A stretch of 64,000 nt of DNA from Acidaminobacter hydrogenoformans DSM 2784 (GCF_900103005.1 NZ_FMWL01000002.1:341395-405394); one strand, 5' to 3'; positions 44,131 to 53,335 are shown, counted from the stretch's first letter. The notes: a model not told the origin generated them from the sequence alone. Numbers and translations: made by a program.

Positions 44131-44147
44131 TGACAAATTATTTGTCA
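44131..44147. promoter_or_regulatory. Palindromic operator before the large XRE gene
   Basis: TGACAAAT-T-ATTTGTCA is a perfect palindrome about 120 bases before the start, flanked by further TGTCA half-sites (CTGTCAA, GTGTCAA). It lies in the divergent gap with the PH-like gene and suits an autoregulatory site. Confidence 0.6.
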
Positions 44148-44268
44148 CAAATCGTGTCAAAGGTGAAATTTTGCCGATGGTTTGGGTATCATTAACCACG
44201 CAGACCACAATTTTAAGCACAACACGCAATGTGATCTTTTCTGCCGCATTGTCAGGAGGATGGTGTCC

Positions 44269-45942
44269 ATGTTATTTTCAGATAAACTCGACTTGCTGAT
44301 GAACCTGTCCGGCACCAGCAACAGCGCGCTGGCAAGACATATCAACCTCGACGCATCTTATGTCAGCCGCCTCAGGCGTGGAAACCGCACGCCTTCAAAA
44401 AATGAAAATTACCTGCCGGCCATCAGCCAGTATTTCTCAAAATTCATGGCCGTGGACGCCTTCAGGTCCGGCATCTGTCACGCCCTCCAGACCCCGCCGT
44501 CCCAAATGCCTATTGACCCCGAGCCCGCCGCTGCCATGATCCTGAGCTGGCTCAACGACCAAAAGGCCCTTGACAGCGAAAACATAGGAGAGCTCCTCGA
44601 CCAGGTCTCGCATTTCACCTTCCCAAGCTCCAGTGCTGTCTTTGATTTGGCATCCCTTCTGGGAAATTTGAGCAGCCGGGAAACGAACACCTTCCACGGG
44701 ATCAGCGGTAAGCGGGACGCAGTGGTAACGCTTCTGGCAACGGCGCTGACCAGCGAGAAAACCGAGCCGCTTTTCCTCTACAGTGACGAGCCCATGGACT
44801 GGCTTATAGCAGAGAAAAAGTTCACAAACCAGTGGGCCATGCTGATGATGAAAGTGATCCAAAAGGGACACCGAATCATAATCATCCACACTGTCAACCG
44901 GGGCCTGGATGAAATGCTGTCCGCCATCCGGGAATGGCTGCCGCTTTATATGACAGGTGCCATTGAGCCTTATTATTACCCAAGAACCCGGGATGATATT
45001 TACAAGCACACCCTTTTCATCCTCGAAGGAAAAATGGCGCTCATCAGCCGCAGCGTCAGCCGTTCCAAAGGTGCTCCAGCAATACATACCTTCAGCAGTC
45101 CAAAGACGGTAAGCCACTACGAAAACGAATTTCAGGATTATCTCAGCCTGTGCCGTCCGCTCATGAAGATTCTGACCCCTAAAAATAACGGTGGGGTCCT
45201 GTCCCTTGTCGAAGAATTCGATTCAGAGCCCGCTGCCGTAATCACCCTCAGGGAGGGTCTTCCTGTGGCGACACTGCCAGCGGAAGCCGCAAAATCAATG
45301 ATGGAAAGGGCCCAGCTCGACGCGGACACCATCAAGGCCTTGACGTCTTACCATCTCAAACGCCAGAAACGCCATGAAGAGAACCTGAAGACACATGAAC
45401 ACACAGACCTTTTACTGCTGCCTGATCGTAAAACACTGCTCGCGCTGGCAAAGACCCAGGGCAATGGGCATGCGTTGACTGCCGCCACCCCTGAAACACA
45501 AAACGGGAAAGTTTCCACCAATACAGCAGCTTCTGACATTCCAGAGGTCTTCAGATTTAAGTTCATGGGGATGATAGGCGTTGGCGAAGCCTGCTACAAC
45601 CTGGCTGAGTTCGCTGCGCACCTGGCTCGCACCATTCACCTCTTGAAAACCTATCCCAATTATCACGTCATTTTGCTGGAGGACACCTTTTCCTCGAGCT
45701 GTACAGTTTATATCAGGGAGAACGTCGGTGTCCTTGTGCTGAAAGACACTGTGCCAAATGTCCTTTTCGCCATAAACGAGAGCAGGCTCACTGCAGCGTT
45801 TCAGGATTACAGCGCCATGATCGCCGGCAAAGTGCGACTGAATGGCACAGAACGCAAAGCGGTTCTAAAGCGCTTGGAGTCTTTGCTTTCAGCGGTCAGT
45901 GGGAAGCGTTCCAAAAAATCGTCTGGCAAGGCGACAAAGTGA
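44269..45942 (+). CDS. Large XRE-type HTH protein of unknown function
   Basis: 557 aa. Residues 1-60 form a helix-turn-helix (KLDLLMNLSGTSNSALARHI followed by DASYVSRLRRGNRTPSKNEN). The remaining roughly 490 residues match no domain I can name. They include LFLYSDEPMDWLIAEKKFTN, KGHRIIIIHTVNRGLDEMLS and a variable linker at about 405-425. The last part contains a long helix rich in Lys and Ser. AGGAGG lies 9 bases before the ATG at 44269. It stands alone between an operator-like palindrome and a strong terminator. Confidence 0.78.
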   Translation: MLFSDKLDLLMNLSGTSNSALARHINLDASYVSRLRRGNRTPSKNENYLPAISQYFSKFMAVDAFRSGICHALQTPPSQMPIDPEPAAAMILSWLNDQKALDSENIGELLDQVSHFTFPSSSAVFDLASLLGNLSSRETNTFHGISGKRDAVVTLLATALTSEKTEPLFLYSDEPMDWLIAEKKFTNQWAMLMMKVIQKGHRIIIIHTVNRGLDEMLSAIREWLPLYMTGAIEPYYYPRTRDDIYKHTLFILEGKMALISRSVSRSKGAPAIHTFSSPKTVSHYENEFQDYLSLCRPLMKILTPKNNGGVLSLVEEFDSEPAAVITLREGLPVATLPAEAAKSMMERAQLDADTIKALTSYHLKRQKRHEENLKTHEHTDLLLLPDRKTLLALAKTQGNGHALTAATPETQNGKVSTNTAASDIPEVFRFKFMGMIGVGEACYNLAEFAAHLARTIHLLKTYPNYHVILLEDTFSSSCTVYIRENVGVLVLKDTVPNVLFAINESRLTAAFQDYSAMIAGKVRLNGTERKAVLKRLESLLSAVSGKRSKKSSGKATK

Positions 45943-45957
45943 TATTGGGCAATGTGA

Positions 45958-46037
45958 TTTTTCAACAGCAAAAGGAAGCTGATCCTATTTCGCCTCTTGG
46001 GCTCATGGGGATCAGCTTCCTTTGTTTTGTTGAAAAA
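45958..46037 (+). terminator. Terminator of the large XRE gene
   Basis: Nested stems: TTTTTCAACA with TGTTGAAAAA outside, and AAAGGAAGCTGATCC with GGATCAGCTTCCTTT inside. Confidence 0.85.
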
Positions 46038-46097
46038 TAATTGTCCAGATGCGGCCCAACCAAATATTGAAGGAAATTTTCGGTCATATTGTTAATG

Positions 46098-46126
46098 TTG
46101 AAACAATCTTTCTTGCGGGTTACAAT
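46098..46126 (+). promoter_or_regulatory. Promoter of the SsuA-type ABC operon
   Basis: TTGAAA (46098-46103), 17 bases, TACAAT (46121-46126), about 48 bases before the first gene. No TPP, SAM or other riboswitch follows. Confidence 0.7.
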
Positions 46127-46173
46127 AGAGTCTGGCGGGAAAATCCGTCAAGTAGATCATAGGAGTGAAGCAC

Positions 46174-47160
46174 ATGAAGAACACATTATACTACATCTTA
46201 AGACTGACTATGGTCATTGTGATCGCGGCGGCACTGACGGGTTGTCAGAAACCCGGGTCGGAGGTTCTGGCAGACGGTGGGTCTGAGGGACAATCGGCAG
46301 AAACAGGCAGTGAAGTGAGTCAGAATACCGAAGCTGAACCGGCCTCGCTGAAAATTGGCGTCATGCCTGCCGTAGACTCAGCGCCCATCTTCCTTGCGGC
46401 AAAGAAGGGCTATTTTGAAGACCTGGGCCTCAGCGTCGACGTGCAAGTTTACACTAATGCCATGAACCGGCAGAGCGCCCTGCAAAGCGGCGAGCTGGAC
46501 GGGGCCATGACGGACATGATCGCTTTAGTGAACAACGTCCAGAACGGCTTTGACATCAAAGTCACCACCAGCACCGACGGCGCATTCCCCTTCCTGGTCA
46601 AGGGCGACCTGAAAGAAGGTGGCCCGGTCAAGGTGGGCATGATGGAGGTCAGCGTGGTCAACTACCTGTCTGACCGAACGCTGGAAAACCGCTACGACGT
46701 TGAAAAAATCTACATCAACGAGATCCCGGCGCGCATGGAGATGATTGGCAAGGGTGACCTGGACATGGCAGTCATCCCTGAACCCATGGCGTCCATGGGT
46801 GAGCTGAACGGGCTGACAAAGGTTCTTATAGAGAATCCGGATGATTTCTCGCCGGACGTCATGGTCTTCACAGGAACGGCCATCAATGAAAAGGCTGACG
46901 CGCTGAAACGCTTCCACGAAGCCTACAACAAAGCGGTGACAGAGATTCAGGCAGATGACAGCGAGGCCCGGGCCGTGCTGGTTGAGACTCTGAAGCTGAA
47001 GCCGAAAATCACGGACAAGATCCTGATGCCGCAGTACCACCTGGCACGAGTGCCGGATGAGGCCTATGTCAGCACCATAATGGCGTGGAACGAGCGGGTG
47101 CTGGGCAAGAAAATTGATTTAAATTACGAGGACTTAATTGAAAGGGCGTTTGTGGAGTGA
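46174..47160 (+). CDS. ABC transporter substrate-binding lipoprotein (SsuA/TauA/ThiY type)
   Basis: 328 aa. Signal peptide MKNTLYYILRLTMVIVIAAA ends in lipobox LTGC (Cys about 24), followed by a Ser/Glu-rich linker. The mature domain LKIGVMPAVDSAPIFLAAKK, GYFEDLGLSVDVQV is typical of nitrate/sulfonate/taurine/thiamine-precursor binding proteins. The ligand cannot be told. The ATG at 46174 follows GGAG by 9 bases. First gene of a three-gene ABC operon. Confidence 0.88.
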   Translation: MKNTLYYILRLTMVIVIAAALTGCQKPGSEVLADGGSEGQSAETGSEVSQNTEAEPASLKIGVMPAVDSAPIFLAAKKGYFEDLGLSVDVQVYTNAMNRQSALQSGELDGAMTDMIALVNNVQNGFDIKVTTSTDGAFPFLVKGDLKEGGPVKVGMMEVSVVNYLSDRTLENRYDVEKIYINEIPARMEMIGKGDLDMAVIPEPMASMGELNGLTKVLIENPDDFSPDVMVFTGTAINEKADALKRFHEAYNKAVTEIQADDSEARAVLVETLKLKPKITDKILMPQYHLARVPDEAYVSTIMAWNERVLGKKIDLNYEDLIERAFVE

Positions 47161-47885
47161 TCGGGATCCGGGACCTTGAGGTGGCGTACGAGCAGGATAT
47201 AGCCCTGAAGCAGCTGAATATGAGTGTTCCGGCAGGCGCCACCTGCGCGGTGATCGGTCCTTCCGGCTGTGGCAAGACGACGCTGCTCTACGCGCTGGCG
47301 GGCCTGGTACGGCCGCAGTCGGGGGAAATCGCCATTGCGGGCGCACCTCTATCCGGTCTGCGTCAAGGGACGGGGCTCATCCTTCAGGACTACGGGCTGC
47401 TGCCCTGGAAGACAGTTTATGATAACCTGGCGTTTCCCTTGAAAGCCCGGGGCGGTGCCGGTGCTGAAGTCAACGACCGGGTGGGGGCCATGCTGGCGGC
47501 CCTCGGGCTCGAAAGCCTCGGTCACCGCCTCCCGGGGGAGCTCAGCGGCGGACAGAAGCAGCGGGTTGCCATAGGGAGAACCTTGGTACTGGAGCCGGAC
47601 CTGCTCCTCATGGACGAAGCCTCTTCGGCCCTTGACGCTCTGACCAAGGAAAGGATTCAGGACCTTGTGTTAGAGGCGCATAAGGCCAGGGGGTTTACAC
47701 TGGTAGTCGTCACGCACAATATTGAGGAAGCGGCGTTCCTGGGCCAGCGGATTTTCATTATGTCCCAGGGACGCATCACGAGCGTCCTGGAAAACCCGCA
47801 TTTTGGAGAGGCGGATTTCAGGGACCACCCGTCTTTCTTTGAGCTGCGTCAGAGGATCCGGAGGCATTTGTATGAAGCGAATTGA
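47157..47885 (+). CDS. ABC transporter ATPase (SsuB/TauB type)
   Basis: 242 aa. Walker A GPSGCGKTT (about 34-42), Q-loop LILQDYGLLPWKTVYDN, signature LSGGQKQRV (about 127) and Walker B LLLMDEASSALD. The LPWKTV segment is typical of nitrate/taurine-type ATPases. The GTG start overlaps the stop of the binding-protein gene by four bases. Confidence 0.92.
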   Translation: MIGIRDLEVAYEQDIALKQLNMSVPAGATCAVIGPSGCGKTTLLYALAGLVRPQSGEIAIAGAPLSGLRQGTGLILQDYGLLPWKTVYDNLAFPLKARGGAGAEVNDRVGAMLAALGLESLGHRLPGELSGGQKQRVAIGRTLVLEPDLLLMDEASSALDALTKERIQDLVLEAHKARGFTLVVVTHNIEEAAFLGQRIFIMSQGRITSVLENPHFGEADFRDHPSFFELRQRIRRHLYEAN

Positions 47886-48648
47886 AAGTCTGAACACCTT
47901 GCAGCGGGGCTTTCTTCAAACGGTCTACGGCATGCTGGCCATCCTCGTTTTCTGGTATGGGATGCATTTTTTTGTGGGCTCCGCGGCCATTCCCGCGCCG
48001 CACACGGCAATACTCCGCTTTTTCGTTTTACTGCCCGTTGTCCTGAGCCGGCATTTACTGGTGAGCTTGGGGCGGATTGTGATAGCGATCAGCATTTCGC
48101 TGGTATTGGGAAGTGCCCTTGGGCTCTGGATGGGGGCCAGCCAGCGTGTGGACCGGCTGCTCAGCCCGGTGGTGTACCTGCTCTATCCCCTGCCTAAAAT
48201 CGCATTCCTACCGGTCTTAATGATTCTGTTTGGCCTGGGTGAGACCTCCAAGATTATGCTGATCATTTTAATCATTATTTTTCAGATCCTGGTGGCGGCC
48301 AGGGATGGGGTCCGGGAAATTCCAAAAGAGCTCTATTTTTCGGTGCTGTCCTTAGGCCTTGGCCGGGGTGCGCTTTACCGGCACCTGATTTTGCCGGCGA
48401 CGCTGCCCAAGATCATGACTGCCCTGCGGATCAGTGTGGGGATCAGTATTTCAATCCTCTTTTTTGGCGAAAACTATGCCACCACCTACGGCATAGGCTA
48501 TTTCATCATGAACAGCTGGCTGATGGCGGATTACGTGGAGATGTTCAGCGGCATCCTGGCCTTGAGCCTTATGGGGCTTTTACTGTTTAAGGCCATAGAC
48601 CTGCTGGAGGCCCGGTGGTGCGGGTGGACGCGGCTGGGGAAGGGGTAG
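47872..48648 (+). CDS. ABC transporter permease (SsuC/TauC type)
   Basis: 258 aa with six hydrophobic segments. The cytoplasmic loop KELYFSVLSLGLGRGALYRH, followed by LILPATLPKIMTALRIS, is the EAA motif of this permease class. I chose the ATG at 47872 because GGAGG lies 7 bases upstream. It overlaps the ATPase gene by 14 bases; a longer frame exists but would be out of family. Confidence 0.9.
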   Translation: MKRIESLNTLQRGFLQTVYGMLAILVFWYGMHFFVGSAAIPAPHTAILRFFVLLPVVLSRHLLVSLGRIVIAISISLVLGSALGLWMGASQRVDRLLSPVVYLLYPLPKIAFLPVLMILFGLGETSKIMLIILIIIFQILVAARDGVREIPKELYFSVLSLGLGRGALYRHLILPATLPKIMTALRISVGISISILFFGENYATTYGIGYFIMNSWLMADYVEMFSGILALSLMGLLLFKAIDLLEARWCGWTRLGKG

Positions 48649-48694
48649 GTTAGGGATAAGAAAAAGAGGCTCAGCAGGGGCATCGTTCGTGGCT

Positions 48695-48723
48695 TTGACA
48701 CTTACCTTTTGTTGTCATATAAT
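48695..48723 (+). promoter_or_regulatory. Consensus promoter of the mntA-hepT pair
   Basis: TTGACA (48695-48700), 17 bases, TATAAT (48718-48723). Confidence 0.88.
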
Positions 48724-48770
48724 TTGTGTAGGGTACAATTCTATTTCTCGAAAAAGGGAGTGTTGGTCTT

Positions 48771-49079
48771 ATGAGACAGAAAACTTTGACTCCAAGCGAA
48801 ATAGCAGCAAAAGCAGAGCAACTTTTTAATCAGTATGGTGTACGCAAAGCTGCGCTCTTTGGTTCTTATTCGAGAAATGAAATGAAGATTGATAGTGATA
48901 TAGACATACTCATTGATTTTGATTTTGCCGATCAACCATACGCTTTCATTGAACTTCAACAACGACTGGAAAAGCTGTTCAAACGAAAAGTCGATCTTAT
49001 TTCACTGAATTCTCTCAAGCTTTCTAAAGATGGAGAGAAAATCATGAGAGAATCGACGGTGATTTATGAAAGACATTGA
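48771..49079 (+). CDS. mntA: MntA-type minimal nucleotidyltransferase antitoxin
   Basis: 102 aa. The polymerase-beta nucleotidyltransferase motif is intact: AALFGSYSRNEMKIDSDIDI (GSxS-x(n)-DxD). In the known HepT/MntA systems the enzyme AMPylates a tyrosine of the HEPN toxin and neutralises it. The gene overlaps hepT by 14 bases and is clearly more AT-rich than its neighbours, a sign of horizontal transfer. Confidence 0.9.
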   Translation: MRQKTLTPSEIAAKAEQLFNQYGVRKAALFGSYSRNEMKIDSDIDILIDFDFADQPYAFIELQQRLEKLFKRKVDLISLNSLKLSKDGEKIMRESTVIYERH

Positions 49080-49422
49080 GATTATTAGACATATGAAAGA
49101 AGATATCGACGATATCCTGAATTTTTCCGTTGGCTTAGATTTTAAACATTTTACAACTGATCCATTATCAAGAAAAGCAATTTGTATGTCTTTGATCAAC
49201 ATTGGCGAATTGACAAAATCATTATCCGCATCCTACAAAGCAAAGTATAAGGAAGTTCCTTGGAAACTTATTGCAGGATTACGGGATGTGACAGCTCACA
49301 AGTATCACACCCTTAATTTGGATGTTATTTGGTCCGTCGTAACCATCGAAATTCCAAAATTAGATGAATTTATATCTATTAAGTTAATCGAATATGAAAA
49401 ACATTCTTTTACAAAAGACTGA
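49066..49422 (+). CDS. hepT: HepT-type HEPN toxin (RNase)
   Basis: 118 aa helical protein with the HEPN active-site motif R-x4-H-x-Y in GLRDVTAHKYHTL (about residues 69-80). The tyrosine is the expected target for AMPylation by MntA. Translationally coupled to mntA. AT-rich like its partner. Confidence 0.9.
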   Translation: MKDIEIIRHMKEDIDDILNFSVGLDFKHFTTDPLSRKAICMSLINIGELTKSLSASYKAKYKEVPWKLIAGLRDVTAHKYHTLNLDVIWSVVTIEIPKLDEFISIKLIEYEKHSFTKD

Positions 49423-49469
49423 AAAGTGAAGTAAAGAATGAAAAACGCTCATAAAAATTTTAAGAGAAA

Positions 49470-49540
49470 CCCAAAAACCAAACAGGCCCGCCCCTCCCTC
49501 AGAAGACATGAGGTAGGGCGAGCCTGTTTGGTTTTTTGGG
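49470..49540. terminator. Terminator after the toxin-antitoxin pair
   Basis: CCCAAAAACCAAACAGGC pairs with GCCTGTTTGGTTTTTTGGG, with an inner GCCC/GGGC stem. T runs on both strands. Confidence 0.85.
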
Positions 49541-49583
49541 GTTTTGGGTTTTTTAAAATTCACAGCATGAATTGTTTTTGGTG

Positions 49584-49616
49584 GGGGACTGGGCCGCGTG
49601 GCCGGGCCCAGTCCCC
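49584..49616. repeat. Dispersed GGGGACTGGGCC repeat as inverted pair
   Basis: GGGGACTGGGCC (49584-49595) and its exact complement (49605-49616) around a 9-base loop, between hepT and ribH. Confidence 0.85.
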
Positions 49617-49649
49617 GCCTGCCAAACAACCCACATTCACCCCAGAAGC

Positions 49650-50114
49650 CTACTGAATCTCCTCAATCAAATTGACCATCTCAATAGCCGTCACCGCCGC
49701 GTCAAAGCCCTTGTTCCCGGCCTTCGTCCCAGCTCTTTCAATAGCCTGTTCAATAGTATCCGTGGTGAGAACACCAAAAATAACCGGAATCCCCGTGTCC
49801 AGAGAAACGTGCGCCACACCCTTGGTTACTTCGCTGGAAACATAGTCAAAGTGTGGTGTGGACCCACGAATAACCGCCCCAAGGCAAATTACGGCATCAT
49901 AGCGGCCGCTGGACGCCATTTTCTTCGCGATCAGCGGAATCTCAAACGCCCCTGGTACCCAGGCTACTTCCACCTGATCCTCAGACGCCCCGTGGCGCTT
50001 CAGCGCGTCCAGCGCGCCCCCAAGCAGCTTCCCGCCAATAAACTCATTGAACCGCCCTACAATAATCCCATACTTCTGTTTGTCTGATACCAGTTTGCCC
50101 TCATAAACCTTCAT
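49650..50114 (-). CDS. ribH: 6,7-dimethyl-8-ribityllumazine synthase
   Basis: Joins the pyrimidine and butanone-phosphate precursors to form lumazine. 154 aa: [35 protein letters not shown], and [20 protein letters not shown] with the catalytic His. Its ATG shares a base with the ribBA stop (TAATG). Last gene of the rib operon. Confidence 0.96.
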   Translation of the reverse strand: MKVYEGKLVSDKQKYGIIVGRFNEFIGGKLLGGALDALKRHGASEDQVEVAWVPGAFEIPLIAKKMASSGRYDAVICLGAVIRGSTPHFDYVSSEVTKGVAHVSLDTGIPVIFGVLTTDTIEQAIERAGTKAGNKGFDAAVTAIEMVNLIEEIQ

Positions 50115-51325
50115 TATTTCTTCTCCTCCTCAAACTTGAGCTCATGGCCCATCTTTTTCTTTTTCGTCTTCATATAAAACTCATTGCGCTCATTATGGTT
50201 CAGCTGAATATGCACCCTTTCAACAATCTCGAGCCCATAGCCAGACAGCCCCGTAATCTTATGGGGATTGTTCGTCATCAGCCGGATCTTGTGCAGCCCA
50301 AGGTCCATCAGGATCTGTGCCCCAATGCCGTAGTCCCTGAGGTCATCCGCGAAGCCCAGCATCCGGTTTGCCTCCACCGTGTCATAGCCCTGATCCTGCA
50401 GCGCGTAAGCCCTGATCTTATTGATCAGACCAATGCCTCTGCCCTCCTGGCGCATGTACAGCAGCACCCCCCGGCCCTCAGCCTCAATCCGCTTCATGGC
50501 CTCCGCGTACTGCTCGCCGCAGTCGCAGCGCAGGGAGCCAAACGCGTCCCCCGTCAAGCACTCGGAATGCACCCGGACCAGCACTGGCTCCTCCGTCGCC
50601 ACATCCCCTTTGACCAAAGCCACGTGATGCTCCCCGTTCAGGCGGTTGATGTAACCCACCATTTTAAACTCCCCATACTTCGTAGGCATCTCTGACTCAG
50701 CCACACGCTCCACAAGGCTTTCGCTTCCAGTTCTATACCGAATCAAAGATTCAATGGTAATCATCTTAAGCCCATGCATCTTCGAATATTCCAGCAGCTC
50801 CGGCACCCGGGCCATGGTGCCGTCATCACTCATGATCTCACAAATGACGCCTGCAGGCTGCAGGCCCGCCAGCCTGGCAAGGTCCACCGCCGCCTCCGTA
50901 TGGCCCGCACGGCGCAGTACGCCACCTTCCTTGGCCACCAGCGGAAAGATGTGCCCCGGCCGCATGAAATCCTCAGGCTTTGCGTCAGCCTCCAGCAGAT
51001 GCTGGATGGTCATAGCCCGCTCTGCCGCGGAAATCCCCGTGGTGCAGCGCATGGAGTCCACCGACACGGTGAACGCCGTCTGCTTTGGATCCGTGTTGCG
51101 GTCAATCATGTCGTAGATCCCAAGGGCATTCAGCCGCTCTCTGAGCATAGGCACGCAGATCAGCCCCCGGCCGTGCCGCGCCATGAAGTTGATGGCCTCC
51201 GGCGTCGCCATTTCAGCCGCCATCAGCAGATCCCCTTCATTCTCCCTGTCCTCATCATCCACAACCACTATCATTTCTCCGGCCCGCAGGGCCTCTATTG
51301 CTTCCTCTACCGTATTAAATCCCAT
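50114..51325 (-). CDS. ribBA: Bifunctional DHBP synthase / GTP cyclohydrolase II
   Basis: 403 aa fusion. The RibB half has [20 protein letters not shown] and [20 protein letters not shown]. The RibA half has [20 protein letters not shown] (zinc site) and [20 protein letters not shown]. It supplies both starting materials of riboflavin synthesis. I chose the ATG at 51325 because GGAGG lies about 9 bases upstream; the longer frame starts inside that site. Confidence 0.95.
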   Translation of the reverse strand: MGFNTVEEAIEALRAGEMIVVVDDEDRENEGDLLMAAEMATPEAINFMARHGRGLICVPMLRERLNALGIYDMIDRNTDPKQTAFTVSVDSMRCTTGISAAERAMTIQHLLEADAKPEDFMRPGHIFPLVAKEGGVLRRAGHTEAAVDLARLAGLQPAGVICEIMSDDGTMARVPELLEYSKMHGLKMITIESLIRYRTGSESLVERVAESEMPTKYGEFKMVGYINRLNGEHHVALVKGDVATEEPVLVRVHSECLTGDAFGSLRCDCGEQYAEAMKRIEAEGRGVLLYMRQEGRGIGLINKIRAYALQDQGYDTVEANRMLGFADDLRDYGIGAQILMDLGLHKIRLMTNNPHKITGLSGYGLEIVERVHIQLNHNERNEFYMKTKKKKMGHELKFEEEKK

Positions 51326-51402
51326 AACTGGGACACCTCCCGTTTTCATATATAAACCGCTTATTTAAGCAACTTTGCTCACTGTAAATCAAACGCAAGT
51401 CC

Positions 51403-52071
51403 CTACGCAAACCCGTTCTCCTTCAGAAAATCCATATTGAGACTTCCGTGCTTCTCCGAGGCTGAATCCCCAGCCCCAACCGGTCCAAACTGCAGCAGCC
51501 GCTCCACGTATTTCCCCACCAGATCGCACTCCAGGTTCACCTGATCCCCGACCCGCTTCTTCAGAAGAATGGTTTCATCCTTCGTCACGGGAATGATGGA
51601 CACACTAAAAGCGCTCTCCTCCAGCTGCGCCACCGTCAGGCTTGTCCCATCCATGGCAATGGAGCCCTTCTGAATCACATACCGCATCAGTGCTGCCGGC
51701 GGTGACACCGTCATCCATGTGGCATTGCCCTCCTGCCTCAGTGATCGGATCACGCCCACACCGTCAATGTGCCCGGAAACCATGTGCCCGCCAAACCGAC
51801 CCTGCGCGCTCATGGCCCGCTCCAGGTTCACCGGGCTACCCTGCTTCAGGCCCCCCAGGTTCGAATACCGCAGCGTCTCCGGCATCACGTCCGCCGTAAA
51901 ACTCTCCTTCGTAAACCGCACCACCGTGAGACACACCCCGTTCGTACAGATGCTGTCCCCGTTTTTCACGTCCTCCAGCACCCGCGCCGCCCGAACTGTC
52001 AACTGCGCCGCCGGCCCCGCGTGCTCTATGCGCTCCACGATTCCAATTTCCTCAATGATCCCTGTAAACAT
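51403..52071 (-). CDS. ribE: Riboflavin synthase alpha chain
   Basis: Dismutates two lumazines to riboflavin. 222 aa with two internal lumazine-binding repeats, MFTGIIEEIGIVERIEHAGP and GHIDGVGVIRSLRQEGNATW, each with a DS(I)xxNGVCLTV or DGTSLTV segment. The C terminus is slightly extended. GGAG lies 8 bases before the ATG at 52071. Confidence 0.95.
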   Translation of the reverse strand: MFTGIIEEIGIVERIEHAGPAAQLTVRAARVLEDVKNGDSICTNGVCLTVVRFTKESFTADVMPETLRYSNLGGLKQGSPVNLERAMSAQGRFGGHMVSGHIDGVGVIRSLRQEGNATWMTVSPPAALMRYVIQKGSIAMDGTSLTVAQLEESAFSVSIIPVTKDETILLKKRVGDQVNLECDLVGKYVERLLQFGPVGAGDSASEKHGSLNMDFLKENGFA

Positions 52072-52076
52072 CTCCA

Positions 52077-53192
52077 CTACTCCTTTGCCAATAGCCGTCC
52101 CACAACCGCCGCTTCCACCATAATGTCCTCCCCTACAGGAACCACCTTCATGGCCTTCAGCTGAACAGCCTTCTCAATTACTTCAATACCCTTTCCGCCA
52201 ACCGGCGTCGGTGCATTCTGACCGCCAAGGATCTTGGGCGCTATAAACATCATCACCTTATCCACTATCCCAGATTCCAGCGCCGAGGCGTTCAGCGTCG
52301 CGCCTCCCTCCAGAAGCAAGCTGTCAATCCCCTGCTCGCCAAGGACAAACATGAGGTAGTCAAGGTCCACCTTCCCATCCTTCTCAGGGGTTATAATCAG
52401 CTGCACGTTCTCCATAGCCTGCAGCGCCGTAGCCTTGTCCGGATCCGCCTTGTCCGTGGTGGCAATTATGGTCGGGGACAGGGACTTATTGCGCAGTACC
52501 CTGGCCTCCAGCGGAATCCTGAGCCTGGAATCCACAATGACCCTGACCGGATCCCTGCCATTACCGTCTTCGAGCCTGGTCGTCAGCGCAGGATCATCTG
52601 CCAGCACCGTGCCTATACCCACCATAATAGCCCTGAGCTCATGTCTGAGCTGGTGCACATAAGCCCGTGAGGCCTCGGATGTGATCCACTTTGATTCCCC
52701 CGTCACCGTGGCAATCTTGCCGTCCAGGGTCATAGCCGCCTTCAGGACACAAAACGGCTTTTTCTGAGTAATATATTTCAAAAAGACCTCATTGAGGGCC
52801 CGGGCCTCTTCTTCAAGGAGCCCTACCTCCACCTCAATGCCCTGCTTCCTGAGCATCTGAATCCCTCTGCCCGCCACCAGCGGGTTAGGATCCTCCATAG
52901 CCACGTATACCTTCGAAAAACGCTTCTCAATCAGCTTCAGCGCGCAGGGCGGCGTCTTCCCGTAGTGAGAGCAAGGCTCCAGGGTAACGTAAATTTCCGC
53001 GCCTTCCACGTCCTCCAAAGCATTTTCAATGGCGTTTACCTCGGCGTGGGGCCCACCATAAAAGGCATGATACCCTTCGCCTATAATCCTTCCATCCTTC
53101 ACAATGACCGCACCCACCATGGGATTCGGACTGGTCTGTCCCGCGCCGATTCTCGCAAGCGCCAGCGCCCGTTTCATATATTGTACGTTCAT
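52077..53192 (-). CDS. ribD: Bifunctional pyrimidine deaminase/reductase
   Basis: 371 aa. Deaminase half (1-145): zinc site GGPHAEVNAIENA and TLEPCSHYGKTPPC. Reductase half: KAAMTLDGKIATVTGESKWI, VGIGTVLADDPALTTRLEDG, and SLLLEGGATLNASAL. First gene of the FMN-controlled operon. One copy of the dispersed repeat GGTCGGGGACAGGGAC lies inside the gene (52470-52485, complement) and encodes SLSPT after RVLRNK. Confidence 0.95.
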   Translation of the reverse strand: MNVQYMKRALALARIGAGQTSPNPMVGAVIVKDGRIIGEGYHAFYGGPHAEVNAIENALEDVEGAEIYVTLEPCSHYGKTPPCALKLIEKRFSKVYVAMEDPNPLVAGRGIQMLRKQGIEVEVGLLEEEARALNEVFLKYITQKKPFCVLKAAMTLDGKIATVTGESKWITSEASRAYVHQLRHELRAIMVGIGTVLADDPALTTRLEDGNGRDPVRVIVDSRLRIPLEARVLRNKSLSPTIIATTDKADPDKATALQAMENVQLIITPEKDGKVDLDYLMFVLGEQGIDSLLLEGGATLNASALESGIVDKVMMFIAPKILGGQNAPTPVGGKGIEVIEKAVQLKAMKVVPVGEDIMVEAAVVGRLLAKE

Positions 53193-53215
53193 GAGACGCC
53201 CTCCTTTTCATGGAA

Positions 53216-53335
53216 GAGGCAGTCGGGGTCCTGCGGACCCTACTGCCTCCCCCTCTTTTTCAGCAGTGGGAATTGGCTGCCCGCAGCCAATTCCTGTCCA
53301 TTTAAAAAGCCCTGAAGCAATGGCTTCAGGGCTTG
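53216..53335 (-). terminator. Three hairpins between the FMN aptamer and ribD
   Basis: Reading in the direction of transcription: AAGCCCTGAAGC/GCTTCAGGGCTTTTT (53303-53335) is an intrinsic terminator and the likely expression platform. GGAATTGGCTGC/GCAGCCAATTCC (53269-53294) and GAGGCAGT-x-GGGTCC with its complement (53216-53249) follow without T runs in this direction. The first repeats the CTTCAGGGC of the aptamer's P1, which allows switching. Confidence 0.75.

Noticed and set aside
46127..46173. TPP riboswitch before the SsuA/ThiY-type transporter
   Set aside because: The leader is under 50 bases and lacks the CTGAGA and ACCTGATCTGG elements, so a thiamine-precursor substrate is not supported.
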